NCBI RefSeq assembly: GCF_042242105.1
Contig: NC_092014.1
Coordinates: 8,803,374 to 8,867,373, forward strand
Origin: Pempheris klunzingeri
Taxonomy: Eukaryota > Chordata > Actinopteri > Acropomatiformes > Pempheridae
Direction: 5' to 3'
Length of the DNA stretch: 64,000 bases
Part shown: positions 51,230 to 64,000 of the stretch, piece after piece
How the letters are laid out: each line of letters opens with the position of its first letter
Position numbering within the stretch: position 1 is the first letter of the stretch
The notes under the pieces: generated by a model
What the model was told of the DNA's origin: nothing
Databases searched by the model: none
The model's input: the letters and a program-made list of their open reading frames with translations, nothing else
Translations under genes and position numbers: made by a program

Positions 51230-53330
51230 CACAGTGTTGTACCACTATTCACTTTATTTAGTCTGGGAAAAAAACCTATTTGTGAATTCTGAGATACAGT
51301 AAATGTTATTCTTTATGTTCTGAACAGGTGATAAGATTTGATGAAACTTTTTCGTAACATGGAAAAAGCAAAATCTTGTGATTGGAAAAAATCTAATGTT
51401 TAAGATAAAGTCACACCGTCCTGTTAGGAAATAAGGATGATTTCTCTAAACGGTCCAGCATATAATTCAATATTAAACTTTCCATGGCCGCTTATTATAA
51501 TTAAAAGTGGGGGTGCGTGGTTAGTGACAGTTTCTAATCCACAATAAAATTGAAAAGTAACCATAAACCTTTAAAAAAAAAAAAAGTAAACCCTAAAGAA
51601 TACTGGTCAGATCCTCTTATATACCTCTTATATACACAAAGTCCCAATCCTGCCATCTTTCCAGCAGAAACCCCTGAAGGAAAACTTCTTCATGCTCAGT
51701 AATTGAAAACCAACCACGCAGATATTCAGGGTGCAGAAACATAGTTCGTTATAGTATCTTTATGTAGTTTTGTTTTGACCACAGTGGTGTAGCTGTTATT
51801 TCAGACTGTTCCTGAACGCATCGTTGTGAAGCCAGCACTAATGGGAGAAGAAAACTTCCTGTGTGTCTCATAAAATAAAAGACGTTTCACTTAAAAATGC
51901 TGAATTACAACCGCAGCACACTGCAGCTTTGTGTCCTGCCTCCTGCAGCCATCAGCTAAACACACAGAGTATTTCAGTAGGTTGGTAACATGTCGGACAC
52001 AGACTGTTTCCTGTTGTGTGCTTTGACTCTGTGTTTGTGTGCTACATGTGTGAAAGGGCAACTCCGGATGTCCGGACATGATTCTCCAGGAATCATTCTA
52101 AATTTATATGAGAAAACAGCTTCAGTGACGACGGGAAATGTAATTTTGAATCCACATACTACATATAACGTGGCCACCTAGAACTAATTTTGATCCGAAT
52201 CAGCTCAATTGTTTAAGAATAGCTTGGTTGTCTGATCCAGAAGTGGGTGTGCAGCTGCTCCTATGACTCTTTCAGTTCACCTATCTCTGCCTCATGTATG
52301 CTGTATTGCTTATTATGCTCATTTATGAGGCCTGAAAGTCACACAGGCAGAAGATAAAACTGCTGATGTGATAGATGCTCTCTGAAGGCTACAGACATCC
52401 AGACAGGAGAGCGATCAATGAGCTCCCTCTTGTGGTTTAACTGTGTTATTTTTCCTTGTAACACTTTCTATATTATGGTGCATTAAACGTGGATTCTCTC
52501 TGATATTGAGGACCTTCTGCACGATTTCCATCTGACTTGTTTCAAAGCTCAAATGACCTTAAACTTGTCTGCCTCTCCTTTTCTACACATCCTCTTTGTA
52601 CATCTATGAAAAGGACATTATAAGACACAATAATGGCCTAATATTTGCCTCTTACCTCTTAATGGCTGGCACATTCATTGCAGTTTAGTTAAATGCAGTC
52701 ATTTGTGTTTTTATTTAGCCTAATTCCATTTGGACTTAATAAAACTTTTGCTTTCATATCTTTTTTACAATTATTTAAATGTGACTCGTCGTTCTGAGTC
52801 TCATATTTTTTCTGCAGCTTATGCTGCAATGAATTAATTTCATGCCGTTTTTTGACCCGTGTAATTGTATGTTTGCCAGCTCAGGCATGACATGGCGCAA
52901 TTAACTTAGTAGAAAAGATGCCTCCCTTGTGCACTCAAGTACTAACAATGAACAGGATATTTATGAGCTGTTGAAAGGTCCTCCAACACAGTCCACTTCA
53001 TCTCCGCAGCATTTCATAGTCATTGCATGTAAATGGAGAACGTAGGCTCATGTGTTTGCTCAAGTACGAGACCTAGTTTTGAACAAAATCTCTCCAGGGG
53101 AAGGGCTGTTCAGAAAGGAAATGTGTGTTAAATGAGGACGTCAGTGTCTGCAGAACAAACAGCCACAAACCACCTCTGGCAAAGCACAGAGAATATACTG
53201 ACTGACAGGGCGTGTTAGGTAAAGCCCCGTGTTTCTGATTCGTAAACCTTTAATTTTTTGTCAGTTTAGTTTAGAGTGGGGGTTGAAAACAAGTCAACAC
53301 ATTAAGTGCATCAAATGTCATTTACCAGAA
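51230..53330. other. Convergent intergenic space between gatb and fhip1a
   Basis: No gene is seen. A repeat-like segment at about 51780-52180 contains a 12-bp palindrome (ATGTCCGGACAT, 52068-52079) and words such as CTGCCTCCTGCAGCCATCAG that suggest a dispersed element, unnamed. Confidence 0.55.
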
Positions 53331-53336
53331 GTTGTC

Positions 53337-53342
53337 TTTATT
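53337..53342 (-). terminator. fhip1a: Candidate distal fhip1a poly(A) signal
   Basis: TTTATT on the plus strand is AATAAA for fhip1a, about 2.5 kb after its stop. Others are AATAAA at 53749-53754 and a proximal ATTAAA at 55329-55334. The sequence cannot show which is used. Confidence 0.4.
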
Positions 53343-53754
53343 AAAAGAGGCATGCCTTCGTGTCTCAGACATCAGCAACAAACAGCAAGCTGATCGCATC
53401 CTTGGACAGAAAACTGAGGCCAAATAGAAACAAGGAGGATTAATCTTTGGAATAGGAATCTACTAAAGACAGAAACTGGTCTATAATCTTGGTTAAAGTA
53501 CCCGTCTTCATGCCACAATGCTGCTAAAAGAGTGATTGTTATACTGTGCTGGGTATGTTACACAGACAAGATCCGTGCTGGTTGAGGGTCTGTTAGCAGT
53601 GCAGAGTGGCACCACGTAATGAAAAGACTGATAAAGTGCTCTGCGACATTCTTTTACCAGACAGAAAGACTGAGGATGGCTTTGATTGATACAAATATAC
53701 ATTTCCAAGCCATTTTTGTAAAAAGTACACAAAGATTCCACTGCATTATTTATT

Positions 53755-55852
53755 GCCTGCATAGCATCAAGTAGAAACTGAATGGATTTAAATAGGACCA
53801 AAGATACACAGTTCAGATTTCAAACTAATTACTGAACACAATTCTTTGCCTTATTAGCTGCACTTATGAGATGACGCCCTTGATCAAGCTCGTGTAGTTT
53901 CAACAGACAACAGTTGCCTTTTCATCCCCCTTTTTCTTCCCTCATTGTCTTTCATTTTGTGTACTTTTTCTAGTCGAAGTAGTCCATTATGTCAGAGTCT
54001 GAATCTTTTCATAACTGGAGAAAAATCTGTTCTGAAATAACAATTCAAGATATAATCAAACTTTTACAGCAGAATGCTTCAAAGAGGTTCTTTTTTCTGG
54101 CCGAACTTCCAAATTATTCCATATTTTTACTTCCAGTTTCATTGAGAAACAATTACATTATTTTTGAAAGCAGTGTTGGTGTCTTCTATAGAGTTTAATT
54201 CATATGTAACAGAATGCATCAGTAATAATGTGTTTTGCACATCTTTGATTTCCTTTACTCTCTGACAATGGACGGCTTCAACTAAAAAGATTTTTTTCTA
54301 AGAAAAAGAAAGTATATATATCATAATACATTTTAAGCTTAAGCTGTAAAATGCTGTATTGCTCCTGTGTAAATCCATTCAAAAATCAGGCAATAATGTG
54401 AACTAAAATCATAATTTAGGCACCAATAGTATTTCTGTCTTGGAAAATTCGTTTCGACAGTAGAGGCATGCTTTGTAACAAAATATTTCTCTTGTATCAT
54501 CTCATTTTGACAAACATACTAATAACCATGTGCAACACGTGGACTAAAGTAAAGGTGACTTACAACAGTTTGCTCTCACTAAACATTAAATCTGAGATGG
54601 TTTTCAATAGATGCAAAACTACGGCTCTCCCAACAGTGATATTTCAGACTTATCACAACTAAAACAACACCCTACACAATCCCTAAATCGAAGAAGGTGA
54701 CAAATCGTAACAACTAGCCGAGTAGAACCTTGAAAAAAAAAAAAAAAAAATGGCAATAGAAACTCTCATAAAAGCTTAAATACCCCTTCCCATTCTGGAA
54801 GTATCCAAAACTTAATTACACCCAAAATATCCTTGATTTGCATAGTTTTCTATGTCATCAGAACATGTTTCTTACAATATGTACATTATAAAGCATCACT
54901 AAAGTAAGGCAAATTAAATATAGCATGAAGAACTCTGGTTTTGGTGCTCTGATCTAGAGAACATGTGGAGCCCATTAGTGTGAGAATCTAGTGCATTGCA
55001 GGAAAAAATTGCTTCACCAAAAGGTTGTTTAAGAACTGAGAGGAAAGAACTCCTGAGGTACCGTCGTGAAATAACAGAATAAACACTAAAGCAAATGTAC
55101 ATCTAACGCACAAAAGTTTTGTTTAAAGACAAAAGGGACCAAGAGTGTTTTTGCAACAAAAAAAAAAGTAGTCATGTAACAGTTGCATAAAAACAGGTAA
55201 CAAAGTTTGGATGTATAGTGATGCCCGTCGGCTACAACAGTTATCTTCAGATTACATTTTTGTGTTGCTAATTCACACGTTCGCTCTCTCGAAGCTGTAC
55301 AGGCTCCGCGTGGTGCTCAGTCATGGTATTTAATCCCAATGGCAACGAGGCAACTAATCTCCACCTGAGGATTTAACAGAACCACACCGATGAGTGGACA
55401 TCTTGACGTGGTCGGAGCTGGTTGTAGAGGACATTCAAAAAGAGGGCAGAACCCTGAAGTTCAGAAGGGCTGATTGTGAAAAAAAAAGTGTGTTTGTTAA
55501 AATCATTTCTTTGGTTGGTGGACCTGGAGCTCGCTCTTATGAGCATTATCGGCTGTTGCAGGTTTCAGCAAACAGATTTTCTAGCTGAGAGTTTGGACCG
55601 CCTTGGCTGCCTTCACAGAACTAGAAAGATGATATTGAAAGCACAAAAAACTGATTATCTTTGCTTGGGAAAATAAATACACCATCATTTTTAAAAATAG
55701 TTCTATAAATCACTTGATCTAAGGAGTTTCTTCATCAAGTAGTGCCTGAAAAAGACAAAAAAAAAAAAAAAAATAGAAAACCGTCATAAAAGAGTCTTGT
55801 AAAATCTTGTAGAGTTAAGTTAGACTCATCACAGAGGCCTATTGGGACGCGG
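53755..55852 (-). other. fhip1a: Likely fhip1a 3'UTR
   Basis: About 2.1 kb of AT-rich sequence lies between the stop codon and the nearest canonical AATAAA. It has A-runs at about 54734-54750 and 55757-55773 (T-runs in the transcript). No open frame has coding character. The extent of the UTR is inferred. Confidence 0.4.
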
Positions 55853-58800
55853 TCACTCTTCCATAGGAATGTATGATAAGATGGAGTGCTCTTGTGCAAT
55901 GGCAGCCAGTTCTTTGAGGAACTCCGTGAAGAGGACGGTAGCGAAGACTTCTGTCCGATCCAGAGAGATGGCTTTGGGTTTAGGTGGCGGCGAACTCTTC
56001 AAGATCCTGCCTGTGTCGCCGTGGGGGGAGAGTCTGCTGCTGTTCTTGTCTGAAAACACGAGGATTCCAGATGTTACAATGACAAAATGAATAAAAACAA
56101 AATGTATATGCACAAGGATATTCTCTACGCAATGCAGTTGGAATTGAAGACATTTTGTTAACATCGTATTTTTTTTATAATGATTTCTCCATTTCTAAGA
56201 GAAAGTAGGATCCTAAGTGCTGCTTTTATGAAAAAAAAACACATTGAGCATGTACAAGAAAGGAGAGTATTCTGGTTAACTAACTAAAAAATTCCCTTTA
56301 AATTTCCCATCGAAGAAAATTCCGGCTCTTATCTTTCCGCAAACATGCTTTCGACAACGTTTTTCGTAGCTGGTACAACTCTGAAACCACAGGGGAGCAA
56401 GTTCAAAAACAGGCCTGAAACTCCAGGGTGCAGCCGAGACTGTTGCTAAACTGCAAAGACACACGACTTAACAAAAATCAAGCAGAATTTATTCTGATTC
56501 CCAGCAGGATCCAAAACACAACCCATAATAATTGCAGATGTTGTTTTGAACTTGACCCATTTTTGACAGCACTTTATATTGAGTTTATATTGTAGTTTAT
56601 ATTCTGGTCATCAGGTTGCCACCTAAATATCACACACACACACACGTTATCTCGAGCCAAGCTAATAAGTCGCAACCTACATCAACTATTGTGCAAAAAC
56701 AAAGTCAAAAAATGTATAACTAGAGTTTTATGACATTTGTTTCAGAAATCTGAACACTATTGAGTTATACTAGAAATAACATTATTAGTGAGGATAGTGA
56801 TGAAGTCAAAATAGGACTACTCAAGCCCATAAAGGTTTTACAAATACAGGAAAACTTAAAAAGGAATAGTTTGACATTTTCTGGAAACATGAAGCTACAA
56901 CCAGTAGCCAGCTAGCTTAGCGTAAAGGCTGGAAGCAGGGAACCCGCTTTGTTAAAAGGCTCAAATTCTAACATGATAGATCTCGCTGGTTAGATTTGGA
57001 TCTCACTTTCTCAAAATGTCAAACCATTCTCTTAAATGTCAGCACCTTATGTCATGGAGTAAAAGCCGCTTGGAATTTAAGTTAGAATTGAATAAGAACA
57101 TTTTAAATGCTTCCTAAATCCTGGATGTGGGTGTATTGTCACCTGCTGCTATGAACAAAGTCTCCCTGGCCAGCAGCCAGTGTTGGGCGGCGGTAATCAG
57201 CTCAGGAAAGTCTTTCCTGGTGGCAGACAGATTTTCTATCTGCTGCTTCACGGTGGCCAGTACCTGAAGGGAAACAGGATTACATTCACTTCTGCAGTAT
57301 TTACACTAGTGTAATTAAAGCTGACCCTGAAATCTGCAGCCTGATTGTGTTAATCAAGGAGCTCTTGTGCAGTTGTACATGAAGAAAAAACATTTCTATT
57401 TCATCTCACTCAAAAGCAGCAGAGCTGTGCTCAGATTTCAAATAATTCACTGTATCCCTATTTCGATAGGAAACCTGCATGTTTCAATATCTTTCTGTCA
57501 AACCACAATAACCAAATCTTTTGCTTTCTTTTTCCTCTTTTCGTAAGGAAACGGGATAAAAGGCTCACTCCTGCCTACACATGCACACACCAAACATATT
57601 TGTGTTACCTGGTAAAGGGAGCGAACAGTCGGCTGAAAGACCAAGTTGGTGTTGAGGAGGAATGAGCGCAGGAGAGGCTGAGGGTAAGCCGCCAACTGGG
57701 CCAGGATGCCCGTCAGCAACAAGTTGACATGGAGCGAGTTAGACAACATGTTCTCCATACGAGACAACAGCACGCTGAAAAATGGACCTGCAGAGAGAAG
57801 AACCACAAACAATCTTTTAATGATGCTGTTCAAATGTAATTTTTGGTAAATAATGAGGCTGCTGCAGAGTAATCATTCCCCGTAGCTTACCGGTAAAAGG
57901 CACCGATTGGCTGCGACTTGCACTTCCACTGCTGAACTTGGTCCCAAATGGCGAATGAACTTTATCTGCCTCTGGTGTCTCAGCAGAGAAGGAGGTGAAA
58001 TCCATCTCCTCCTCCTCCGCCTCCTCCTCCTGCTGCTGCTCCTCTGCAGCAGTGACCGGCTTCTTCAACTCTCCGTCAGCCCTGACCAGTTTTCCACCTG
58101 CTTCACTGTCCAACGTACGAATGAGCTCCTCATACTGAGCCAGAAGGTCATCGCCCAACTCAGCAGCAGCGTTGTTTTGGAGGTTAGAATTACAATCAGT
58201 CTGACCTTTGGCCTTTGTGTCCAAGCTATTTTTGCTGTTATCAGCCATCAGGGAGGCTGGAAGCGTTAGACTGAGACCGTTTTTTAGGGGAACTTCTGCT
58301 GACCCTCGTGGTGTTGCTTCTGATTCCGCCTGGTTGGAGGTGACTTCTACCTCACTGGCGTCTTTCTTGGCAACAAGATCGTATACCATGACGTCATCCT
58401 GGAACTCATTTTCCTCAATATATGAGCCTTTTACCAACATGATGGCTGTTTTCCTCATCTCCTTGATGTGCTGTGGGAGCTCAGCAGGAGGCTCCTGTGA
58501 AGCTTTACTCTCCACGGGAGCCTCAGCAGTCTGCACCGGACACGCATCATAACTGTCATCCCACTCCAGCTCCAGCTGGTTAACGGAGGGAGGCTCCGTA
58601 TTCAGCGGCGGGCAGGGTCGAGGGCGCGGCGCTAGCGGCTGCGGAATTCTCTTGAGAGCCATCTGGGCTTGTCGACTCTTCAGCCCCGGCTCCTCAAGGA
58701 CGCCGGGCTGGTATTTCTCAGGAGGGGGGTCCTCGCCATCGTACAGGGCCGACCACACCTGGCAGGCCCGTATGCAGCTGCTGATGCTCAGACGGGCGTC

Positions 58801-61800
58801 ATAGAGGTAATGAAGATAACTGACATCCAGGTAGATTTCTGAGCCGATGGTGCAGGAGTTACCAGAGCCATCGTCATCTTCTTCTAAGAAGCTCTCGTTG
58901 TCCTCTGGGAAAAACAAATCGGAAATGTTGATAAAAGCTGGTGTGCAGTGCAGCGCTCACACAGAGCAGAACTAATGAGTTTGACATGTAGCTACAGGGG
59001 GTAAAGTGATGTAATACAGTGAAAACAGCAGGAGATCTCACCATTTGATAAAATACTCATAATCATCCCTGTTTTATGATCATGTCTCAGATAAATGCAC
59101 CTCAACACCTTGCAAAGCATTGTACTCAAAGCCATGTTTGAACAGACTCTGAAAACTTGTTAATATGTTAATGTTGATAAATTATACTCTCTTATAGTTT
59201 TTGGGTTCTAGCACTGTAACTGCTGCAGTGAATGACTTTCCATTTTCCTCTGGCATGCTCCGTTTGTTCAGTTTGTTTTGACTGCACACTATTGTTACTG
59301 AGGTTACAGCATGCACTCACTCAAACGGGGTTATAAATAGTAAAATCTTCTGCATGAATTTGCCTCACAGCTGATCTGAAAGCAGCAAAATGCATCCATA
59401 AAAACTGATTACAAATCTGGCTGAAAAGCATTCATTCATTGTGACTAATCTGTAGCACACACAGTGCTTAAAAAAAATTATTCATAGTATTCAGTAGTCT
59501 CAAAAAGCATTATTAAAAATGTCCTTGCTTTCCTTTCATATGCAGCTGGGGTGTGTGTGTGTGGGGGGGGGGTTCATACACAAGGAGTGGATGATTACTG
59601 ACACAGGGCCTTTAAAAAAAAAAAAGGGCTGAAGGGCAATTTTCCAACTCACTACATCACCATGCTTGCCTATGCATTTCTGCTACAATAATAGGTGCTT
59701 GAGTCCAACATGGCATACAAGCCGTGCACAAGCTGTGAGATCATCAGCTGTAAACAAACCTGCAGGTTAGCCAAATGTATTTGGAAGAGAAAACAATAAA
59801 TGTATTTATTTCATTTCTAAATCATCCATCAAAGTTTACAGATCAACTTCCTGGTTCAACTAGTTGTGTGCACAGTTCTCCTGTGAAATAAAGGATTATT
59901 ACAAACTTTTCAGTTGTGCAATATTTCTGTTTTACCTTCAAATTAAGTGGTTTAGATAATTTGTTGGCTTGTTCACAAACTTTATAATCATCTGAGCCCC
60001 TTATGTGTATCATCGGACCTCATTATAGCAAACTCTCCCTGTTCCTAGATTGGATTACTTTGATGAGTGTGATGTTTTTATAACCCATTGAAATGATGGC
60101 CAAAAACAAGGCCCAAGTAATGTAATAAACCATGTTCCTTTAATGCCCTGGCCCTCTTACCTGTGGTGCTGGTGCTGTTGGGACTCTCTGCACCCTTAGA
60201 AAAGAGGATGGAATCCAGCTGTCGGAGGGGAGGAGGGCTGTGATCAGGGGAGCAGCAGGACGGCGTTAATGCCAGGATCTTGGCTGCTGACACTGAGTAG
60301 CAGTCCCTCTCCCTCACCACACGTCTCTGACTCAACATCATGTGATTACAGGGGATCAGGTACCTGGGGAGGGAGATGGGAACGGATCCTGTTAGGAAAG
60401 CCAATGGGTGGTCGTAGGAGGGGGGGGTGAGGGCCAACAGATGGTAACATATCTACACAGCGGGAGGTAGAGAGTGAAAGCTCATCGTGTCATAAACCAA
60501 TTAGATGTACAATGTTTTAGAACTGGCATGAGTCCATGAGTGGCGCTCACCTCAATATGAGCTGCAGCATCACATCTTCACAGTACAAGCCGATGAGAGT
60601 GCGGAAAAGTGCGAGTGAAACAGTGCCCAACTGGGGAAAAGAAAGGCACAAGAAAATAAAAATCATCCTTACTTTAGCCTAAAGAAGGTTGAGTGCATTC
60701 AATATTTTTTGTAAAATATAGTTTGAAATTAAAGGTCAAAGGCACTTAGAAACTGGCAAACAGCATGAAGATCATGACCACCAAACAAGAACATTAAAAG
60801 GTAAAAGCAAAGAGAACAATAAACGCTGGAATATAGACTATTTGCATGTCAGTCAATGTTTAATTTGGCTCACGGTCAAATATTTGGAGACTGAGTTGTA
60901 GGTGTGTCAAACACTACCAGGAACTCCCTGAGCCATTTACACGGTCAAACAGCAACGTTAGGAAGACATTACTTATTCATGGTAAAGATTTAGTTCTGCC
61001 AAAATATTTGAACAAGATGTTCAGACATATAGGTCTGTGCTTTTTGTGCTTTGCCAGCAGGATATATGAGCATCACCATGGCAACAATCTGCCAGCTTTG
61101 ATATTGACATTTAAAGTTTCACCATGGGTCCAAGAGCCTCTGGGGCAGTTTTCTGGAGTTACTAAGCATGACTCATGCTGCATTTGAGCGCAATGTGTGT
61201 GTCTGTGTGTGAGCGTTCAAGACAAAAACCAAAACAAAAGTTCTTGGCGGTTTGCTGGATTCATCCTGTACCTGGAAGGGGGTGTTGATGCGGCTGACTA
61301 GAGTATCTAAAATGTGGACGTTCTCATGCTGGTGGAGGAGGATGAAGGAGAGGAAAGTCTGCAGCAGGGCCGGCTCGGATACAGTCCTCAGGAAGAGGTC
61401 GAGGTATGCTGTGGTGGTCATCACCTCTTCTAGGGTCAGCTTCACGGGGGCAGGAAGACACGAGTATGGGGTCAACTTATAAAAACATCAGAAGAATCTG
61501 CTGACCAGTTCTACAGTATATGGCAAGATGTTGGCATGTTCTGTGGATATTCTTACACAAATCTGAGCATAAAGTACACTGTATATTTATTACGGCATTC
61601 ATTTGCATACTCTGATTCTTTAGCTCTGTACAGATGAAAGCAAGCAAAACTATTTTCCATTTGGGGAAATGTCAAACTATTTCACACCTTGTTTTTTCAA
61701 ATGTGCCACGTGATCTTCCAGTGGAATATGATCAGTCTTTTACAAACCTACTGCAATTCAGTAATAGGTAAAATGCCATCCAGAACAATAATCTAAGATA

Positions 61801-64000
61801 CTGGGGAGACAATGGCAAATACTTACCCCTAGAATATACAGCACACTTGTCCAAATGAGACATCATGTGGAAGTGAAGAGGAGAAGGAGGATGAGTACCA
61901 ACCTTGTGGAGAGCTGGTGCTAGGACAGGCACAAGAAATCCATTGTAGATGTAGCTAACTAACTGGTCTCTGATATCGGGGTTGGCCACCTGGAAACAGT
62001 CAGCGTTAAAAAAAAAAAAGACACACGTGTGAATGCATTTTTCATGTGGCAGAGCCTCGTGCGTGAAGCCTTGTCGCACGTTTTCACCTGGATAACAGCG
62101 TTGCAGAATTCCAGCGAGTTGAGAAACTGGACGAGGGACGGCATCTGGAGCCAGTCCTCTCTGTGCAGGCAGTGCCACTCCTCGCTGGGGATCTCCAGCT
62201 TGGTGGGCAGAGATGAGTACAGGCCGCTCAGCCCTGTGGCCAGCACCTAATGGGAGAGAGAGGTGTCAACATCAAACATTGCAGTATTCTAGATAAGGTT
62301 GAGAGCCGATTTGGGATTATCGCTATCTATTGGTCGATTTGACTGTAGCAAAGTTTTCACTAATCCTGTGAAATATCTCAACATTTCCAAAATAGACAAA
62401 ACTTTAGAAACTTTCATGGTTCCAGTGTATCCTAATGACTTTAGTGACCTCTGGCTTTTCCTCTAGCTCCACCAGTTTTGATTGAAATATCAATCACACA
62501 ATACCCCACAACTTTTAGATCAATTTCCATGACATCTGGCCCAATTATGTTAATATTATTTTTGTACTGTTACGGGTAGCCGAAGGGATGGAAAGAGGTT
62601 TGTCATAAAGACTTTTTTTTTTTTTTTTTTTTACCATTTTAATTTCTCTATAACAGCTGTTGGCCTCCTGTGAGAGCTGCAAGATGTTTTATCCGAACCG
62701 GAAAAAAAAGAATACATTGTGCTGCAAACCTTGTATCATGTGATATATGCAGTCTAATGAAAAATAATCTGATGTCCGAGAGAATATTATGGCTTCATTA
62801 AACATTAATGAGGCAATGTATTGCATGAATGATCTGTGCATTGCATCTCTACAGTCAGTTTTATTTTCAGCTTCAGACAACAGATTTATAATGTTTTTGT
62901 TTTTACTGCTAACTACAATTCAAGACTTTGGCAAATCATTTAACCTTTTTCAGTTTTTGATAATGTGATGCAGATGTAAGCAGAGCAGCCTACATATCAG
63001 CCGGCCTGTTCCTCCGCGCACAGTGAGACGGCACACATGAATTTATGCCTCTGCAGGTCAGCTTTATAAATATTTGAGCTGCACTGAGTTTTATTGGCTG
63101 GACCTTTGCTGTCATATTCATCATAATATGGTAATTAGGTTACTAATTAATGCGTTAATGTGAACAGGCTTTCCACATAACAAATGACCAGTGCTAATAT
63201 GATTTCTGTCTTTTCTTATATATGGAATTTTTAAGTATTTACAGGGTGGGATTTCAAACAACACCAGAGTCTGAAGCACTGCAGTCTAATTTAACTGTAA
63301 GATGAGTGCATCATTAGTGTTGCATTGATGTATATATCCTCTATAGGATTATCCTTGTAGCCTGCCAGTAGAACCAATTAAATTCATTCCAGTTGTTAAA
63401 CTGGCATCGCATCAAAAGCCATTTCTCATTGCTATGTCTTCAGCTGCGGGTAAATGGCATTATTTATACGGGATTAGCTTGTAACCGTGCCATAATCTTA
63501 TGAATGCCAGACATTTGTAACATTCAATGCCAGTGATGTTTTCACCTTTTTTCAAGTGGCTTCATGAATTCATCTGCATATTTTAGGTCTGATTATGATG
63601 CCCAGTGTCAAAGAGAAGCAGCAGTGAGACAATAACAACGGTTCTCATACAAAAATGTTGAGTTAGTTAGGAGAGTTAAAAACAGAGTCTGAGAGTAAGT
63701 GAGAGACAGAAGAAAAAGGAGATTTATCATTCAGGACTGACCGGACAGAAGAAAGTATTCTCTGCGATGTGTTTGGCCACTCGCTCGTTTTCAGCAGACA
63801 ACGACATAATGAGCAGCAGTGCATCTCTGGCTTGCTGGCCCACCGTGCCCTCCCTGTGGATGAAGGGGATGAGCAGGGAGAAGATGAGGAAGTTGGTGGC
63901 TCCCTGATCCTCGCTGGTGTGGAAAAACAGTTCCAGGATTGACGGGTCCTTTGCCAAAATGCAGCACAGCTGGTTGAGCAGCAGCACCAGCTCGGCTTCC
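55853..64000 (-). CDS. fhip1a: FHF complex subunit HOOK-interacting protein 1A, C-terminal part
   Basis: FHIP1A (FAM160A1) belongs to the family that joins FTS and Hook proteins to link endosomal cargo to dynein. Coding exons in transcript order: beyond 64000 to 63742, 62246-62088, 61989-61903, 61439-61272, 60630-60551, 60363-60161, 58904-57891, 57787-57609, 57263-57143, 56049-55853 (stop TGA). All junctions are GT-AG and in phase, giving 821 residues; the human protein is about 1040, so the first fifth lies outside. The alpha-helical core has LFFHTSEDQGATNFLIFSLL, ENTFFCP|VLATGLSGLYSS, DQLVSYIYNGFLVPVLAPAL, LLHQHENVHILDTLVSRINT and YLIPCNHMMLSQR. The 1014-bp exon encodes a disordered acidic middle (LELEWDDSYDACP, GSYIEENEFQDDVMVYDL) with a Glu/Gln-rich run. 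The C-terminal part (VLLSRMENMLSNSLHVNLLL, VLFTEFLKELAAIAQEHSIL) is again conserved. FHIP1A rather than FHIP1B is chosen from the gatb neighbourhood and the middle-region motifs. Confidence 0.95.
56050..57142 (-). other. fhip1a: fhip1a intron before the last exon
   Basis: It contains the inverted-repeat element at 56859-57034 and a short CA run near 56632-56645. There is no further structure. Confidence 0.7.
56859..57034. mobile_element. Miniature inverted-repeat element in fhip1a
   Basis: AGGAATAGTTTGACATTTTC at the left end is mirrored by AAAATGTCAAACCATTCTCT at about 57015-57034. The body contains AACCAGTAGCCAGCTAGCTT and AAAGGCTGGAAGCAGGGAAC. I recognise this as a frequent perch-like fish repeat. 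It is non-coding and about 175 bp long. Confidence 0.7.
58004..58046. repeat. fhip1a: Triplet-rich coding repeat in fhip1a
   Basis: CCT/CTG triplets on the plus strand encode a run of Glu and Gln (EEQQQEEEAEEEEMDF) in the acidic linker. Replication slippage would keep the frame. Confidence 0.85.
58905..60160 (-). other. fhip1a: fhip1a intron before the large exon
   Basis: About 1.26 kb of AT-rich sequence with a short GT run followed by a G-run near 59552-59572 and an A-run at about 59614-59625. No element recognised. Confidence 0.7.
60631..61271 (-). other. fhip1a: fhip1a intron between INTPFQ and LGTVSLALF exons
   Basis: About 640 bp with no recognised repeat. Confidence 0.7.
62247..63741 (-). 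other. fhip1a: fhip1a intron between FFCP and VLATGL exons
   Basis: About 1.5 kb. It holds a T20 run at 62613-62632 and, at about 63000-63560, a stretch with homeodomain-type words that may be a conserved element. Confidence 0.75.

Noticed and set aside
57907..58552. Plus-strand open frames of 114-120 codons
   Set aside because: They are antisense to the large fhip1a exon; the Leu-rich run is the complement of the Glu triplet tract.
62613..62632. T20 run as a sign of a processed pseudogene
   Set aside because: No adjacent gene-derived sequence on either strand; it is a simple homopolymer in an intron.

Overview
The window is nuclear DNA of a ray-finned fish, most likely a percomorph teleost. 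The genes are split by GT-AG introns and code for vertebrate proteins. The non-coding DNA is AT-rich, full of long CA/GT microsatellites, and carries decayed copies of repeats I recognise from teleost genomes: Tc1-like ends, tRNA-derived SINEs, a CR1/L2-type LINE fragment and small inverted-repeat elements. The species cannot be named from sequence alone.

Layout. Positions 1-34.2 kb hold no protein-coding gene I can support. This stretch is intergenic DNA with microsatellites, relics of mobile elements, one local tandem duplication, an unidentified broken coding-like block (about 20.2-20.6 kb, minus strand), one possible non-coding exon (about 24.0 kb) and several unique-looking stretches that could be conserved regulatory elements. 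From 34.3 kb on there are three genes. dctpp1 (dCTP pyrophosphatase 1) lies on the minus strand at 34297-34851 as a single uninterrupted reading frame. gatb (mitochondrial glutamyl-tRNA(Gln) amidotransferase subunit B) lies on the plus strand in 13 coding exons, 35101-50976, 549 codons. The 3' part of fhip1a (FAM160A1) lies on the minus strand from 55853 to beyond 64000, with 10 coding exons and 821 residues in view. dctpp1 and gatb are divergent, with 249 bp between start codons, and appear to share one promoter. gatb and fhip1a converge tail to tail.

Context. GATB and FHIP1A are also tail-to-tail neighbours on human chromosome 4q31.3, with FBXW7 beyond a long gene-poor interval on the GATB side. 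The empty 34 kb before dctpp1 fits the near part of that interval. dctpp1 (human 16p11.2) is the newcomer. Its lack of introns suggests a retrocopy or intron loss next to the gatb promoter.

Roles. DCTPP1 cleans the nucleotide pool of dCTP and modified dCTP analogues. GATB is part of the GatCAB enzyme that makes Gln-tRNA(Gln) in mitochondria. FHIP1A belongs to the FTS-Hook-FHIP family that couples endosomal cargo to dynein. They share a location, not a pathway. I found no clearly new biological system. The points most worth a second look are the dctpp1/gatb promoter with two opposed ZNF143-type motifs, the unidentified block at 20.2-20.6 kb, and the candidate conserved non-coding elements.
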